Source: Taklimakanibacter deserti
GTDB lineage: Bacteria > Pseudomonadota > Alphaproteobacteria > Rhizobiales > Aestuariivirgaceae
Assembly (NCBI GenBank): GCA_003574785.1
Contig: QORU01000015.1
Location: 62,001 to 126,000, forward strand
Direction: 5' to 3'
Length of the DNA stretch: 64,000 nt
Numbering within the stretch: position 1 is the first letter of the stretch; the number at the start of each line of letters is the position of its first letter. The notes below the pieces were generated by a model that saw only the letters and a list, made by a program, of their open reading frames with translations, was not told where the DNA came from and ran no database searches. This document shows, piece by piece, positions 1 to 9,923 of this stretch. The position numbers and the translations under genes are program-made.

Positions 1-2
1 CG

Positions 3-509
3 ATGGAACGGTTGCTTGCCGCCATGGGCTGGACGCTCGGCGATTTCTCGCTCGCCTCCGAGCTCAAGGCCGACGAGCACGGGCCGGCTTTGTGCGATGG
101 CAAGATCGACGGCTTCTTCTATGGCGTGGGTCACCCTTCCGCCAATATCCAGGACCCGACGACGACCTGCGGCGCCAAGCTCGTCTCGCTCACCGGACCC
201 GTCATCGACAAGCTCGTCGCCGACAATGTCTATTATGCCAAGGCGACGATCCCGGGCGGCATGTACAATGCCAATCCCGATCCGACCGAGACCTTCGGCG
301 TCACCGCGACTCTCGTCACTTCCGCCAAGGCGCCGGACGAAGTCGTCTATCAGCTGGTGAAATCGACCTTCGAGAATTTCGACGAGTTCAAGAAGCTGCA
401 TCCGGCCTTCGCCGGTCTCGAGCCTGAGAACATGATCAAGAACGGCCTGTCGGCGCCGCTGCATCCCGGTGCTGAGAAATACTACAAGGAGAAAGGCTGG
501 CTGAAGTAA
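3..509 (+). CDS. TAXI-family TRAP transporter solute receptor (C-terminal part, 5' end outside window)
   Basis: Periplasmic substrate-binding protein of a TRAP transporter, cut by the window edge so only about 168 C-terminal residues are visible. The text fits the second lobe of TAXI (TRAP-associated extracytoplasmic immunogenic) receptors: a [19 protein letters not shown] stretch, then a [17 protein letters not shown] strand and an EKYYKEKGW end. The next gene downstream is a fused TRAP permease of the DctQM type, the usual partner of TAXI receptors. The substrate cannot be told from sequence. The family call is firm. The apparent ATG at position 3 is internal and should not be taken as the start. 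Confidence 0.85.
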   Translation: MERLLAAMGWTLGDFSLASELKADEHGPALCDGKIDGFFYGVGHPSANIQDPTTTCGAKLVSLTGPVIDKLVADNVYYAKATIPGGMYNANPDPTETFGVTATLVTSAKAPDEVVYQLVKSTFENFDEFKKLHPAFAGLEPENMIKNGLSAPLHPGAEKYYKEKGWLK

Positions 510-543
510 GCCACTCTTGTTGCATGTGGATTCTCCGCCCTCC

Positions 544-626
544 GGCGCAAGCCGGGATCCCCTAAATTCTTTCCACGCGATCAACATTGCCCGCGTGAAC
601 TTATTCAATGGATCCCGGCTTTCGCC
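544..626. repeat. 17-base inverted repeat with internal hairpin
   Basis: GGCGCAAGCCGGGATCC at 544-560 is matched in reverse complement at 610-626 with one difference, and the right arm runs into its own hairpin (ATCCCGGC, loop TTTC, GCCGGGAT, 612-631). It lies between the TAXI receptor and the TRAP permease. It looks like a dispersed palindromic element of the REP/RPE kind. The repeat supplies an ATG at 608 that artificially lengthens the downstream reading frame. Confidence 0.6.
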
Positions 627-721
627 GGGATGACGATTGTGGAGGATGGCGGGCATTAGAGACGAGGCCGCGAGGCGAAAATGCTGGCGGCCCTTTCGGG
701 GCTGAGATTTCCGGGGAGGGA

Positions 722-3307
722 ATGATGCAGGTCAAAGCCGAGGCGGCCACGACGCAAGTCGATCTCGAGCAGCTTGTCGCGGAAGCCGATACGGGCGGGC
801 GCAAGCCCAAGGGCTTGGCCGGCAAGCTCCTCCTGTGGGTGGCGATCGCCTGGTCACTGTTCCAGCTCTGGTATGCTTCCCCCTTGCCCTTCATGCTGGG
901 CTTCGGCGTCCTCAACGACACCGAAGCGCGCTCGATCCATCTGGCCTTCGCGCTCTTCCTCGCTTTCACCGCCTATCCGGCCTTCAGCTCCTCCTCGCGC
1001 CGGCATATCCCGGTGGGCGACTGGGTCCTGGCGCTCGCCGGCGCTTTTGCCGGCGGTTATCTCTTTCTCTTTTACGACCAGCTCGCGATGCGGCCGGGCC
1101 AGCCGACCACGCTCGATCTCGTGACCGCCGGCGTCGGCATCATCCTGCTGCTCGAGGCGACGCGCCGCTCGCTCGGGCTTCCCATGGTGATCGTGGCGAT
1201 CGCCTTCATCCTGTTCACTTTCGCCGGCCCCTATATGCCCGCCGTGCTCCAGCACAAGGGCGCCTCGCTCAGCCGCTTCCTCACCCATCAATGGCTCGTC
1301 ACCGAGGGCGTCTTCGGCATAGCGCTCGGCGTCTCGACGAGCTTCGTCTTCCTCTTCGTGCTGTTCGGCACGCTGCTCGACAAGGCGGGCGCCGGCAACT
1401 GGATGATGCAGATCTCGATAGCCCTTCTCGGCCATTTGCGCGGCGGGCCGGCCAAGGTGGCGGTCATCTCATCGGCCCTCAATGGCGTCGTCTCCGGCTC
1501 CTCGGTGTCGAATGTCGTCTCGGGCGGCATCTTCACCATCCCCTTGATGAAGCGCACCGGCCTTTCCGGCGTGAAGGCCGGCGCCATCGAGGCCTCGTCC
1601 TCGATCAACGGCCAGATCATGCCGCCGGTCATGGGGGCGGCCGCCTTCCTGATGGTCGAATATGTCGGCATTCCCTATTCCGAGATCATCAAGCACGCGG
1701 CCTTGCCGGCGATCCTGTCCTATGTATCGCTGCTCTATATCGTTCATCTCGAGGCGGTGAAGCTCGGCTCGCGGCCGATCCCGCGCGAGAAGGTCGACCG
1801 CAGGACGCGGGCTCTGCGCTCAGGCCTCGGCCTTGCCGGCACGATCGCCGTGCTTTGCCTGCTCTATTACGGCATCCAGGCGGCCAAGACGATCTTCGGC
1901 GCCAACGCGCCCTGGATATTGGGCATTGCCGGCATCGCGCTTTATGTGTGGACGGTCTGGTATGCGGCGCGCTTTCCCGATCTCGAGCTCGACGATCCCA
2001 ACGCGCCGATCATCAAGCTGCCGCGCGCATGGGATGTGACCCGCACCGGCCTCGATTTCCTCGTCCCGCTCGTCGTGCTGCTGTGGTGCCTGACGGTCGA
2101 GCAGATGTCGCCCGGCCTTTCGGCCTTCTGGGCCACCGTCTCGATCATCGCCATCGTGGTGACGCGAAGGCCCATGCTGGCCTGGTTCCGCCGGCAGGCG
2201 ATTTCGCCCGCCTGGAGCGCCGCGAGCGACGACCTCATCGACGGTCTCGCCAGCGGCGCCCGCAACATGATCGGCATCGCGATCGCGACCGCGACCGCCG
2301 GCATCGTCGTCGGCACCATCACCTTGACCGGCCTCGGCTTCATGATGACGGAGTTCGTCGAATTCATCTCCGGCGGCAATGTCATCGCCATGCTGGTGCT
2401 GATCGCGCTCGTCTCGCTGGTGCTCGGCATGGGCATACCGACCACGGCCAATTACATATTGGTGGCGACGCTGATGGCGCCGGTGGTGGTCGAGCTCGGC
2501 GCGCAAGCGGGCCTCGCCATCCCGCTGATCGCCGTCCATCTCTTCGTCTTCTATTTCGGCATCATGGCCGACATCACGCCACCCGTGGGCTTGGCCGCCT
2601 TCGCAGCGGCAGCGATCTCCAAGGAGGATCCGATCGCCACCGGCCTCCAGGGCGCCCTCTATTCGCTGCGCACCGCGATCCTCCCCTTCGTCTTCATCTT
2701 CAATCCGGAGATCCTGCTGATCGACATCGGGGGCTGGGCGCATCTGATCTGGGTGATCCTGGTCTCGACCGTGGCGATCCTGCTCTTCGCCGCCGCCACC
2801 ATGAACTGGTTCGTCACCAAAAGCCGGTTGTGGGAATCGGCCGTGCTGCTCATCTGCTGCTTCGTGCTCTTCCGCCCGGGCTGGGTTCTCGACCGTTTCT
2901 ATCCGTCTTCGGTCGAGGTGCCGGCTGCAACCTTCCTGCAGAAGGTCGGTGAGGCGCCCGAGCACGAGCGCATCGTCTTCATCGTCCAGGGCCTCTCTCT
3001 CGAAGGCGAGGATGTGCGCAAGACGGTCAGCCTGCCGCTGGGCCATCCGCAGGAGCCGCGCCTGCGGCTGCGCGCCCAGGGTCTCGGCGTGTCGCCCTTG
3101 GGCGATGCGGTCACGATCTCGGATGTCGCCTTCGGCTCCTATGCCAAGCGCATCGGCCTCGAGGTTGGCTATGAGATCACGGCCGTGCTCGAGCCGGCGG
3201 ACCGGCCGTCGCGCGTGATTCCGGCGGCGATAGCGCTTCTGGTCGCAGGCGGCATCGCCGCCTTGCAATTTGCCCGCGGCCGCAAGCTCAAGGCCGCGAT
3301 GGCATAA
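722..3307 (+). CDS. Fused TRAP transporter permease (DctQM type) with C-terminal DUF3394
   Basis: Inner-membrane permease of a sodium- or proton-coupled TRAP importer, about 861 residues. The N-terminal third has a small four-helix (DctQ-like) part. It is followed by the large DctM-like part with GSSVSNVVSGG and NGQIMPPVMGAAAFLM motifs, then a second half with GMGIPTTANYILVATLMAPV and ADITPPVGLAAFAAAA. The soluble tail (about residues 770-840) fits DUF3394 and includes a PDZ-like SYAKRIGLEVGYEI stretch. The start is placed at 722 because a strong GGGGAGGG ribosome site lies just before it. The longer frame from 608 begins inside the palindromic repeat. It is paired with the TAXI receptor upstream. 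Confidence 0.9.
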   Translation: MMQVKAEAATTQVDLEQLVAEADTGGRKPKGLAGKLLLWVAIAWSLFQLWYASPLPFMLGFGVLNDTEARSIHLAFALFLAFTAYPAFSSSSRRHIPVGDWVLALAGAFAGGYLFLFYDQLAMRPGQPTTLDLVTAGVGIILLLEATRRSLGLPMVIVAIAFILFTFAGPYMPAVLQHKGASLSRFLTHQWLVTEGVFGIALGVSTSFVFLFVLFGTLLDKAGAGNWMMQISIALLGHLRGGPAKVAVISSALNGVVSGSSVSNVVSGGIFTIPLMKRTGLSGVKAGAIEASSSINGQIMPPVMGAAAFLMVEYVGIPYSEIIKHAALPAILSYVSLLYIVHLEAVKLGSRPIPREKVDRRTRALRSGLGLAGTIAVLCLLYYGIQAAKTIFGANAPWILGIAGIALYVWTVWYAARFPDLELDDPNAPIIKLPRAWDVTRTGLDFLVPLVVLLWCLTVEQMSPGLSAFWATVSIIAIVVTRRPMLAWFRRQAISPAWSAASDDLIDGLASGARNMIGIAIATATAGIVVGTITLTGLGFMMTEFVEFISGGNVIAMLVLIALVSLVLGMGIPTTANYILVATLMAPVVVELGAQAGLAIPLIAVHLFVFYFGIMADITPPVGLAAFAAAAISKEDPIATGLQGALYSLRTAILPFVFIFNPEILLIDIGGWAHLIWVILVSTVAILLFAAATMNWFVTKSRLWESAVLLICCFVLFRPGWVLDRFYPSSVEVPAATFLQKVGEAPEHERIVFIVQGLSLEGEDVRKTVSLPLGHPQEPRLRLRAQGLGVSPLGDAVTISDVAFGSYAKRIGLEVGYEITAVLEPADRPSRVIPAAIALLVAGGIAALQFARGRKLKAAMA

Positions 3308-3460
3308 TCCCCTCTCCCCCTGCGGGGGAGAGGGTTAGGGTGAGGGGGAACCGGCGGATAAGTTTCTCCGATATTCAAGGAACTTCACCGCCCGTTCCCC
3401 CTCACCCTCCCAATGCTTCGCATTGGGGCCCCTCCCTCTCCCCCGTTGGGGGCGAGGGTG
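3308..3460 (+). repeat. 152-base composite palindromic repeat, copy A
   Basis: Three hairpin units: a CTCTCCCCC/GGGGGAGAG stem at the left end, a middle hairpin CCCAATGC-TTC-GCATTGGG (3409-3427), and CTCTCCCCC-GTT-GGGGGCGAG at the right end. GTGAGGGGGAAC and GTTCCCCCTCAC face each other across a short unique spacer. It begins directly after the TAA of the TRAP permease gene and fills the gap to the convergent ABC permease gene. Sister copies are at 5334-5485 and 31662-31813. It could terminate transcription from both sides. Confidence 0.85.
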
Positions 3461-3464
3461 TCAT

Positions 3465-4358
3465 CTACTCCTTCACCGCCCCGGTCATCGACGACACATA
3501 ATGCTCGACGAAGAAGGAATAGAGGATGACCACCGGCAATGAGCCGATGAGCGCGCCCGCCATGAGCGCGCCCCATTCATAGACGTCGCTGCGCACCAGC
3601 TCGGTCAGGACGCCGACCGGCACGGTCTTGTTCTCCGACGACTGGATGAAGGTGAGGGCATAGATGAATTCGTTCCACGAGAGCGTGAAGGCGAAGATGC
3701 CGGCCGAGATCAGTCCCGGCACGGCGAGCGGCAGCACGATCTTGGTCAGGATCTGCCAGCGCGTCGCGCCGTCGATCAGCGCGCATTCCTCGAGCTCATA
3801 AGGGATGGAGCGGAAATAGCCCATCAGCAGCCAGGTGCAGAAGGGGATGAGGAAGGTCGGATAGGTCAGGATCAGCGCGAAAGGTGTGTCATAGAGGCCG
3901 AGCTTGAACACCATCACCGCAAGCGGGATGAACAGGATCGAGGGCGGCACGAGATAAGCGAGGAAGATCGCAAGCCCGACCGTGCGCGCGCCCTGGAAGC
4001 GCAGGCGCTCGATGGAATAGGCGGCGAAGATCGAGGCGATGAGCGACAGGAAGGTCGCGGCGACCGAGATCAGCACCGTGTTGAGAAGCCAGCCCGGATA
4101 GGACGTCTCGAACAAAAGATATCGGATATGGTCGAAGGTCGGCCTGACCACCCAGAAGGGGCTGAAATTCTTGTAGTCGGTCAGTTCCTCATTCGGCTTG
4201 AAGGCGGTGATCGCCATCCAATAGAACGGGAACAGCAGCACGAAGACGAAGATGGCAAGCGGCAGGTAGATGGTGACGAGGCGCCACGGCAGGCGCTCGA
4301 GATAATTCATGCCGCCTTCATCGCCGGCGAGGTTCGCTGATCGCGTGACGTCGGCCAT
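3465..4358 (-). CDS. Carbohydrate ABC transporter permease, MalG type
   Basis: Inner-membrane permease of a CUT1-type sugar importer, 297 residues. It has six predicted membrane segments, and the cytoplasmic EAA loop that docks the ATPase reads EECALIDGATRWQILTKIVL near residue 195. A hydrophilic N-terminus precedes the first helix, as in the MalG branch. Its start codon overlaps the stop of the MalF-type gene (TGATG), which points to translational coupling. The operon order is binding protein, MalF, MalG on the minus strand, with the ATPase upstream of the binding protein. The sugar is unknown. Confidence 0.92.
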   Translation of the reverse strand: MADVTRSANLAGDEGGMNYLERLPWRLVTIYLPLAIFVFVLLFPFYWMAITAFKPNEELTDYKNFSPFWVVRPTFDHIRYLLFETSYPGWLLNTVLISVAATFLSLIASIFAAYSIERLRFQGARTVGLAIFLAYLVPPSILFIPLAVMVFKLGLYDTPFALILTYPTFLIPFCTWLLMGYFRSIPYELEECALIDGATRWQILTKIVLPLAVPGLISAGIFAFTLSWNEFIYALTFIQSSENKTVPVGVLTELVRSDVYEWGALMAGALIGSLPVVILYSFFVEHYVSSMTGAVKE

Positions 4359-5299
4359 CAGTCTTTCCCGCCTTGCTGCCAGCGCCGCCGCTGCAATCCG
4401 AAATAGCTGAACAGGATGGCGGCAAGCAGGAAGGGGATCATGGCGACGGCGATCGCCGCGCCTTCGCCGAGATTGCCGCCGGAAATGCCGCGCTGGAAGC
4501 TCAATGTCGCCATCAGATGCGTGGCATTCACCGGCCCGCCGCGGGTCAGCACATAGATGAGCTGGAAATCGGTGAAGGTGAAGAGCACCGAGAAGGTCAT
4601 CACGATGGCGATGATGGGCGTGAGCAACGGGAAGGTCACGAAGCGGAAGCGCTGCCAGGAGGTGGCGCCGTCGAGGGTCGCCGCCTCATAGAGCGAGGGC
4701 GAGATGGTCTGGAGGCCGGCGAGCAGCGTGATGGCGATGAAAGGGATGCCGCGCCAGATATTGGCGGCGATGACCGAGGCGCGCGCATTGGTCGGATCGC
4801 CGAGGAAGTTGATCGGCCCCGTGATCAGCCCGAATTTCTGCAGCACATAGGAGAGGATCGAGAATTGCGCGTCATAGATCCACCAGAAGGCGATGGCCGA
4901 GAGGACCGTCGGCACCACCCAGGGCAGGAGCACGATGGCGCGCAGGAAGGCCTTGAAGGGGAGCTTCTCGTTGAGGAGCAGCGCCAGCCACAGGCCCAAA
5001 GCGAATTTGAGAACCGAGGCGACGACGGTGTAGAGCAGCGTGTTGAAGACCGCGAGCCAGAAGACCGTGTCGTTCCACAGGAACTCGTAATTTTCGAGAC
5101 CGATATAGATGCCGGGCCGGCCGACGCGCTCGTCGGTGAAGCCGAGCCAGACGCCAAGGCCCAAGGGATAGGTGAGGAAGAGCAAAAGCAGCGTCGCCGC
5201 CGGCAAGAGAAAGAGGAGACCCAGCGCCAGGCGGCTGTTTTCGAGCCGGCCCAGGAGGGATGTCGATTGGGGGGATCCTATGGCTGTCGTATCGGCCAT
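4358..5299 (-). CDS. Carbohydrate ABC transporter permease, MalF type
   Basis: Second membrane subunit of the CUT1-type importer, about 313 residues with six helices and the EAA loop EAATLDGATSWQRFRFVTFP. It lacks the extra periplasmic loop of enteric MalF, as is usual in the UgpA/LacF-like branch. The frame is open to a GTG at 5314, but the ATG at 5299 is a more ordinary start. It overlaps the MalG-type gene by one base. The gap to the binding-protein gene upstream is filled by palindromic repeat copy B, which may set the ratio of binding protein to membrane subunits. Confidence 0.92.
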   Translation of the reverse strand: MADTTAIGSPQSTSLLGRLENSRLALGLLFLLPAATLLLLFLTYPLGLGVWLGFTDERVGRPGIYIGLENYEFLWNDTVFWLAVFNTLLYTVVASVLKFALGLWLALLLNEKLPFKAFLRAIVLLPWVVPTVLSAIAFWWIYDAQFSILSYVLQKFGLITGPINFLGDPTNARASVIAANIWRGIPFIAITLLAGLQTISPSLYEAATLDGATSWQRFRFVTFPLLTPIIAIVMTFSVLFTFTDFQLIYVLTRGGPVNATHLMATLSFQRGISGGNLGEGAAIAVAMIPFLLAAILFSYFGLQRRRWQQGGKD

Positions 5300-5333
5300 T
5301 ATTCTTTCAAACACTCCTCAGCCGAGGCGCCTT

Positions 5334-5485
5334 ACCCTCGCCCCCAACGGGGGAGAGGGAGGGGCCCATTGCGTAGCAACGGGAAGGTGAGGGGGAACGG
5401 ACGGGGAAGCTTCCTCGCATTTCATAGAAACCGCTCCGCCGGTTCCCCCTCACCCTAACCCTCTCCCCCGTTGGGGGAGAGGGGA
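5334..5485 (-). repeat. 152-base composite palindromic repeat, copy B (inside an operon)
   Basis: Reverse-complement copy of the element at 3308-3460. On the minus strand it starts five bases after the stop of the binding-protein gene and runs toward the MalF-type permease. The middle hairpin is CCCGTTGC-TAC-GCAATGGG in that orientation (plus strand 5365-5383), with one G-T wobble. Its position between binding-protein and permease genes resembles the REP sequence between malE and malF in enteric bacteria, which protects the upstream message. Confidence 0.85.
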
Positions 5486-5490
5486 TGTCG

Positions 5491-6801
5491 TCACACGCGA
5501 TAGTAGCGATTGGCCCGCTTCTCGGCGCGTTCCATGGCGGCTTGCGGCGTCTGCTGGCCGGTGACGGCTTCGGCGAACATGTCGACCAGCACGTAATCCG
5601 CCATCACGCCGGCCGAGGCATAGCCCAAGGGCCCGGCATAGCCGTTGTTGCGCAAGGTCTCCGACGCCTTGGCATAGGGTGCGTTCGCCGGATCCGCCGT
5701 CCATACCGGATTGCTGGCATAGGCCTTGAGCGTCTGGCAGCAATAGCCGCTCGACTTGGTGATCCAGTCATTCATCCGCGCCTCTTCGAACATGAATTGC
5801 AGATAGGCTTTCGCCGCATTGGGATATTTCGTGTATTTGAAGATGACGGCGCTCGTCACCTGGAACAGTTCGACCGGCTTGCCGACCGGTCCGATCGGCA
5901 GGTTGGTGGTGCGGATGTCCTTGGCGATCTCGGCGAGCTTCGGATCGTTCTTGGCCGAATAATAGGCCGAGATGCCGTTGGCGATGACCGACAATTCGCC
6001 GGCGAGGAAGGCGCGGTTGTTGTTCACATCGAGCCAGCCTTCGGTGCCGGGGATGAAGGTCTTGTAGAGCTCCATCGCATATTCGATGGCCTTCAGCGTC
6101 TCCGGGCTGTTGATGGCGACGGTGCCCTTCTCGTCGACCATCTTGCCGCCATGGCTCCACAAGAGCCAATGCGCATAGTTGTTGCCGTCGCCGACGCCAT
6201 GGCCATGGGTGAAGCCGACCGGATGGCCGGTCTTCTGCATGGCTTGGCAGAGTTTCAGGAATTCATCCGTGGTCTTGGGGAATTCGGCGAAGCCCGCTTC
6301 CTTCACCCAGCTCTCGCGATAGACGATGGCATTGCCGATGGTGGCGAGCGGCAGGCCGACGAAAACGCCGTCGCGCGTCGCATAGCTCTTGGGGCCGTCA
6401 TACCAGCCGCCATATTTGTTGCCCAGATAGTTGGCGAGATCGCTCACATCGAGCAGCTTGTCGGGATATTGATGCGGATCGTCGAACCAGACCCACATCA
6501 GGTCGGGACCCGATCCGACATTGGCGGCGACCGCGGCCTTGGGACGGATGTCCTCCCAGCTCTCCTTGTCGACGCGCACCTCGACGCCGGTCGCCTCGGT
6601 GAATTTCTTGGTATTGGCGAGCCACTGCTCCTCTTCGCTCTTGACGAAGGGCGACCAGCGCAGCAGGCGCAGGCTCGCCCCTTCCTCCGGCTTGAAGGAG
6701 AGATCCTGGGCCTGGGCCCTAGAGCCGAGGACCGCAGGCATGAACAGTCCGGCCGAAGCGCCGGCCGTCGTCTTGAGCAAATCGCGCCGCGTGAATCCCA
6801 T
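5491..6801 (-). CDS. Sugar ABC transporter substrate-binding protein (family 1) with Tat leader
   Basis: Periplasmic solute-binding protein of the CUT1 importer, about 436 residues. The leader has a twin-arginine motif (GFTRRDLLKTTAGASAG), so export as a folded protein is likely. The mature part has family-1 features such as GSGPDLMWVWFDDPHQYPDK and an aromatic-rich DNWGGKMVDEKG-like lobe region (the protein reads LLWSHGGKMVDEKGTVAINS). The ATG at 6801 is preferred because AGGAGG lies five bases upstream; the frame can be read from a GTG at 6819. The ATPase gene lies 30 bases upstream on the same strand. The ligand is unknown. Confidence 0.92.
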   Translation of the reverse strand: MGFTRRDLLKTTAGASAGLFMPAVLGSRAQAQDLSFKPEEGASLRLLRWSPFVKSEEEQWLANTKKFTEATGVEVRVDKESWEDIRPKAAVAANVGSGPDLMWVWFDDPHQYPDKLLDVSDLANYLGNKYGGWYDGPKSYATRDGVFVGLPLATIGNAIVYRESWVKEAGFAEFPKTTDEFLKLCQAMQKTGHPVGFTHGHGVGDGNNYAHWLLWSHGGKMVDEKGTVAINSPETLKAIEYAMELYKTFIPGTEGWLDVNNNRAFLAGELSVIANGISAYYSAKNDPKLAEIAKDIRTTNLPIGPVGKPVELFQVTSAVIFKYTKYPNAAKAYLQFMFEEARMNDWITKSSGYCCQTLKAYASNPVWTADPANAPYAKASETLRNNGYAGPLGYASAGVMADYVLVDMFAEAVTGQQTPQAAMERAEKRANRYYRV

Positions 6802-6831
6802 CATTTCCTCCTGTTCCACATTGCCTTCATG

Positions 6832-7884
<1,053 letters not shown>

Positions 7885-8062
7885 GCTGCGGCGATCCTCC
7901 CATTCCGCGCTCATGGTGTTGATTGTTGTAATGAGCGCGAAGCGGAACGATACGAATGCGGCGCCGCCGCTGCAAGCCAAGACCGCTCTATTCGACAAAA
8001 GACTAATACGCGCCGCAAGGTAAGGCCCGCCTAAAAAACAGGCAGACTTGCCATCCCGGGAA

Positions 8063-8075
8063 ATTGTATGACAAT
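8063..8075. promoter_or_regulatory. Candidate FadR/GntR-type operator
   Basis: ATTGTATGACAAT is an inverted repeat (ATTGT-N3-ACAAT) and matches the FadR-subfamily GntR consensus TNGTNNNACNA exactly at 8064-8074. It sits in the divergent promoter region, 29 bases before the ATG of the AraD1-like gene. No FadR-type regulator is encoded nearby, so the protein that binds it would be elsewhere in the genome. Confidence 0.4.
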
Positions 8076-8103
8076 AATTCGAAAAATCGGAAGGGAGCGT
8101 CGC

Positions 8104-9096
8104 ATGCTGTTGTCACAAGTGGTTTACAAGGGCGGTACAGGCGTGGTCGTGCGCGAAGCGGGTGCCGCCGGGCGCATCGTGAAGGGCGCGACCAGCGTCT
8201 ATGACCTGGCGCTGGCGGCGGCGGAGACGGGCGCCTCTCTCGCCGACAAGGTGAAGAAGCAGGGACTCGGCGAAGAGATTGATCTCGAACGTGCTTATGC
8301 CGACGGCAAGGTGCTGGCGCCGATCAACCATCGCAATGCCGCCAATCTGTACCTGACCGGCACCGGCCTCACCCATCTGGGCTCGGCGGCGACCCGCGAT
8401 GCCATGCACAAGAACCTCGCCGAGAAGGACAAGGAGACGCTGACCGACTCCATGAAGATCTTCCGCATGGGGCTCGAAGGCGGCAAGCCCAGGCCGGGCG
8501 AGGTGGGCGTCCAGCCGGAATGGTTCTACAAGGGCAATGGCGCGACCGCGACGGCGCCCGGCGCACCGCTGCTGTCGCCCGCTTTCGCGCTCGATGGCGG
8601 CGAGGAGCCCGAGGTCGCCGGCATCTATGTGATCACCAAGAACGGCACGCCCTTCCGCGTCGGCTTCGCTCTGTCGAACGAATTCTCCGACCATGTGACC
8701 GAGCGCATCAACTATCTCTATCTGGCCCATTCGAAGCTGAGACCCGCGAGCTTCGGCCCGGAGATCAGGGTCGGCGCACCCCCCGCCGACATCAGAGGCG
8801 CATCGCGCATCAAGCGCCAGGGCAAGGTGATCTGGGAAAAGCCCTTCCTGTCGGGCGAGGCGAACATGTCGCACACCTTCGCCAATCTCGAGCATCATCA
8901 CTTCAAATATGATCTCTTCCGCCAGCCGGGCGATGTCCATGTCCATATGTTCGGCACGGCGACGCTGTCCTTCGCCGACGGCATCAAGCCCGAGGAGGGC
9001 GATGTGTTCGAGATCGATTGCGCCGATTTCGGCCTGCCTTTGCGCAATCCGCTGAAGATCGCCAAGGAAAGCGCGGTCACGATCCGGATTCTCTAA
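8104..9096 (+). CDS. AraD1/GguC family protein (FAH superfamily)
   Basis: Cytoplasmic protein of 330 residues in the fumarylacetoacetate hydrolase superfamily, close to the AraD1/GguC group usually found beside sugar uptake genes in rhizobia. Members of this branch are linked to dehydration of 2-keto-3-deoxy pentonates; that role is inferred here. Visible features are [20 protein letters not shown] near residue 80, [10 protein letters not shown] near 145, and the acidic/His stretch [17 protein letters not shown]. The ATG at 8104 is chosen because GGAAGGGAG precedes it; the frame extends to 8068. It is divergent from the CUT1 importer and five bases from the AraC regulator downstream. Confidence 0.8.
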   Translation: MLLSQVVYKGGTGVVVREAGAAGRIVKGATSVYDLALAAAETGASLADKVKKQGLGEEIDLERAYADGKVLAPINHRNAANLYLTGTGLTHLGSAATRDAMHKNLAEKDKETLTDSMKIFRMGLEGGKPRPGEVGVQPEWFYKGNGATATAPGAPLLSPAFALDGGEEPEVAGIYVITKNGTPFRVGFALSNEFSDHVTERINYLYLAHSKLRPASFGPEIRVGAPPADIRGASRIKRQGKVIWEKPFLSGEANMSHTFANLEHHHFKYDLFRQPGDVHVHMFGTATLSFADGIKPEEGDVFEIDCADFGLPLRNPLKIAKESAVTIRIL

Positions 9097-9101
9097 AGGC
9101 G

Positions 9102-9881
9102 ATGGATGTCGATCATCCGATTTGCCGTGGTGCGGATGGCCAAGAGGCACAGGTTTTCTTCCGCCGATATGCTCCGCCACCGGAAATACGAAGCTTTGTC
9201 GAGTCGCTCTGGACATTCGAGGCGGGGGCCGGGGGCAAGGCGCTGACCGATTATATCCTTCCTGATCTCGCCACTGAGATCATTTGCCGGATGGATGGCC
9301 AGGTTTTCATGCGCGGGCCCAGGCTGCATCTGGAAGAAATCACCATTGCGCCCAAGGCTCGCTATATGGGTGCGCGCTTGCGGCCGGGCGTGGCGCCTGA
9401 GCTTTTCAAGCTCGCCGCAAGAGATGCATGTGGATCACGCCTGGCGCTCGAGGATATGGGTTGCCTGGTTGCAGCATCCTCGCAGGGTGACTTTACCCGC
9501 TCTTTGGTTGATCTCTTCAGGCGGCGCGGTCTCACCGGCAACAGGATTGCCCGGCGTGCAGTGGATATCATATCGCGGCCGCGGGGCAGGATCTCCGTCG
9601 ATGCCGTTGCGACGGCCCTGGGCTGCTCGACCCGCCATCTTCACCGCGAGATGATTGCCGATCTCGGCATGGGCCCGAAGACAGTGGCGCGCATCGCCCG
9701 CCTCCGCCGAGCGATCACGCTCCTCGACGCCGGCCACGAGACTTTGGCCGCGACCGCTGCAGATGCCGGCTATGCCGATCAGGCCCATATGACGCGCGAA
9801 TTTTCCTTGCTGAGGATGCCGAGTCCCGCGCGCTGGCGGCAATGGCGCGAGTCCGATTTCATCAATACATCCCAGGCCTGA
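9102..9881 (+). CDS. AraC-family transcriptional regulator
   Basis: About 259 residues. The N-terminal half (RRYAPPPEIRSFVESLWTFE) fits the DUF6597-type sensory domain found in many AraC proteins. The C-terminal part has the double helix-turn-helix: ISVDAVATALGCSTRHLHRE near residue 165 and LAATAADAGYADQAHMTREF near 220. The start at 9102 is five bases after the stop of the AraD1-like gene, so the two are probably one transcript. It is a candidate regulator for the adjacent sugar-type importer, but no binding site can be assigned. Confidence 0.85.
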   Translation: MDVDHPICRGADGQEAQVFFRRYAPPPEIRSFVESLWTFEAGAGGKALTDYILPDLATEIICRMDGQVFMRGPRLHLEEITIAPKARYMGARLRPGVAPELFKLAARDACGSRLALEDMGCLVAASSQGDFTRSLVDLFRRRGLTGNRIARRAVDIISRPRGRISVDAVATALGCSTRHLHREMIADLGMGPKTVARIARLRRAITLLDAGHETLAATAADAGYADQAHMTREFSLLRMPSPARWRQWRESDFINTSQA

Positions 9882-9923
9882 TCGGCTCTAATTCCCTGCC
9901 TGGCAGCGGATTGGAGCGATGAA

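Noticed and set aside
608..721. N-terminal extension of the TRAP permease from the ATG at 608
   Set aside because: That ATG is part of the palindromic repeat, while GGGGAGGG stands directly before the ATG at 722.
1820..3268. A 482-codon minus-strand frame opposite the TRAP permease
   Set aside because: Low-complexity charged translation and no ribosome site; it is a shadow of the permease gene.
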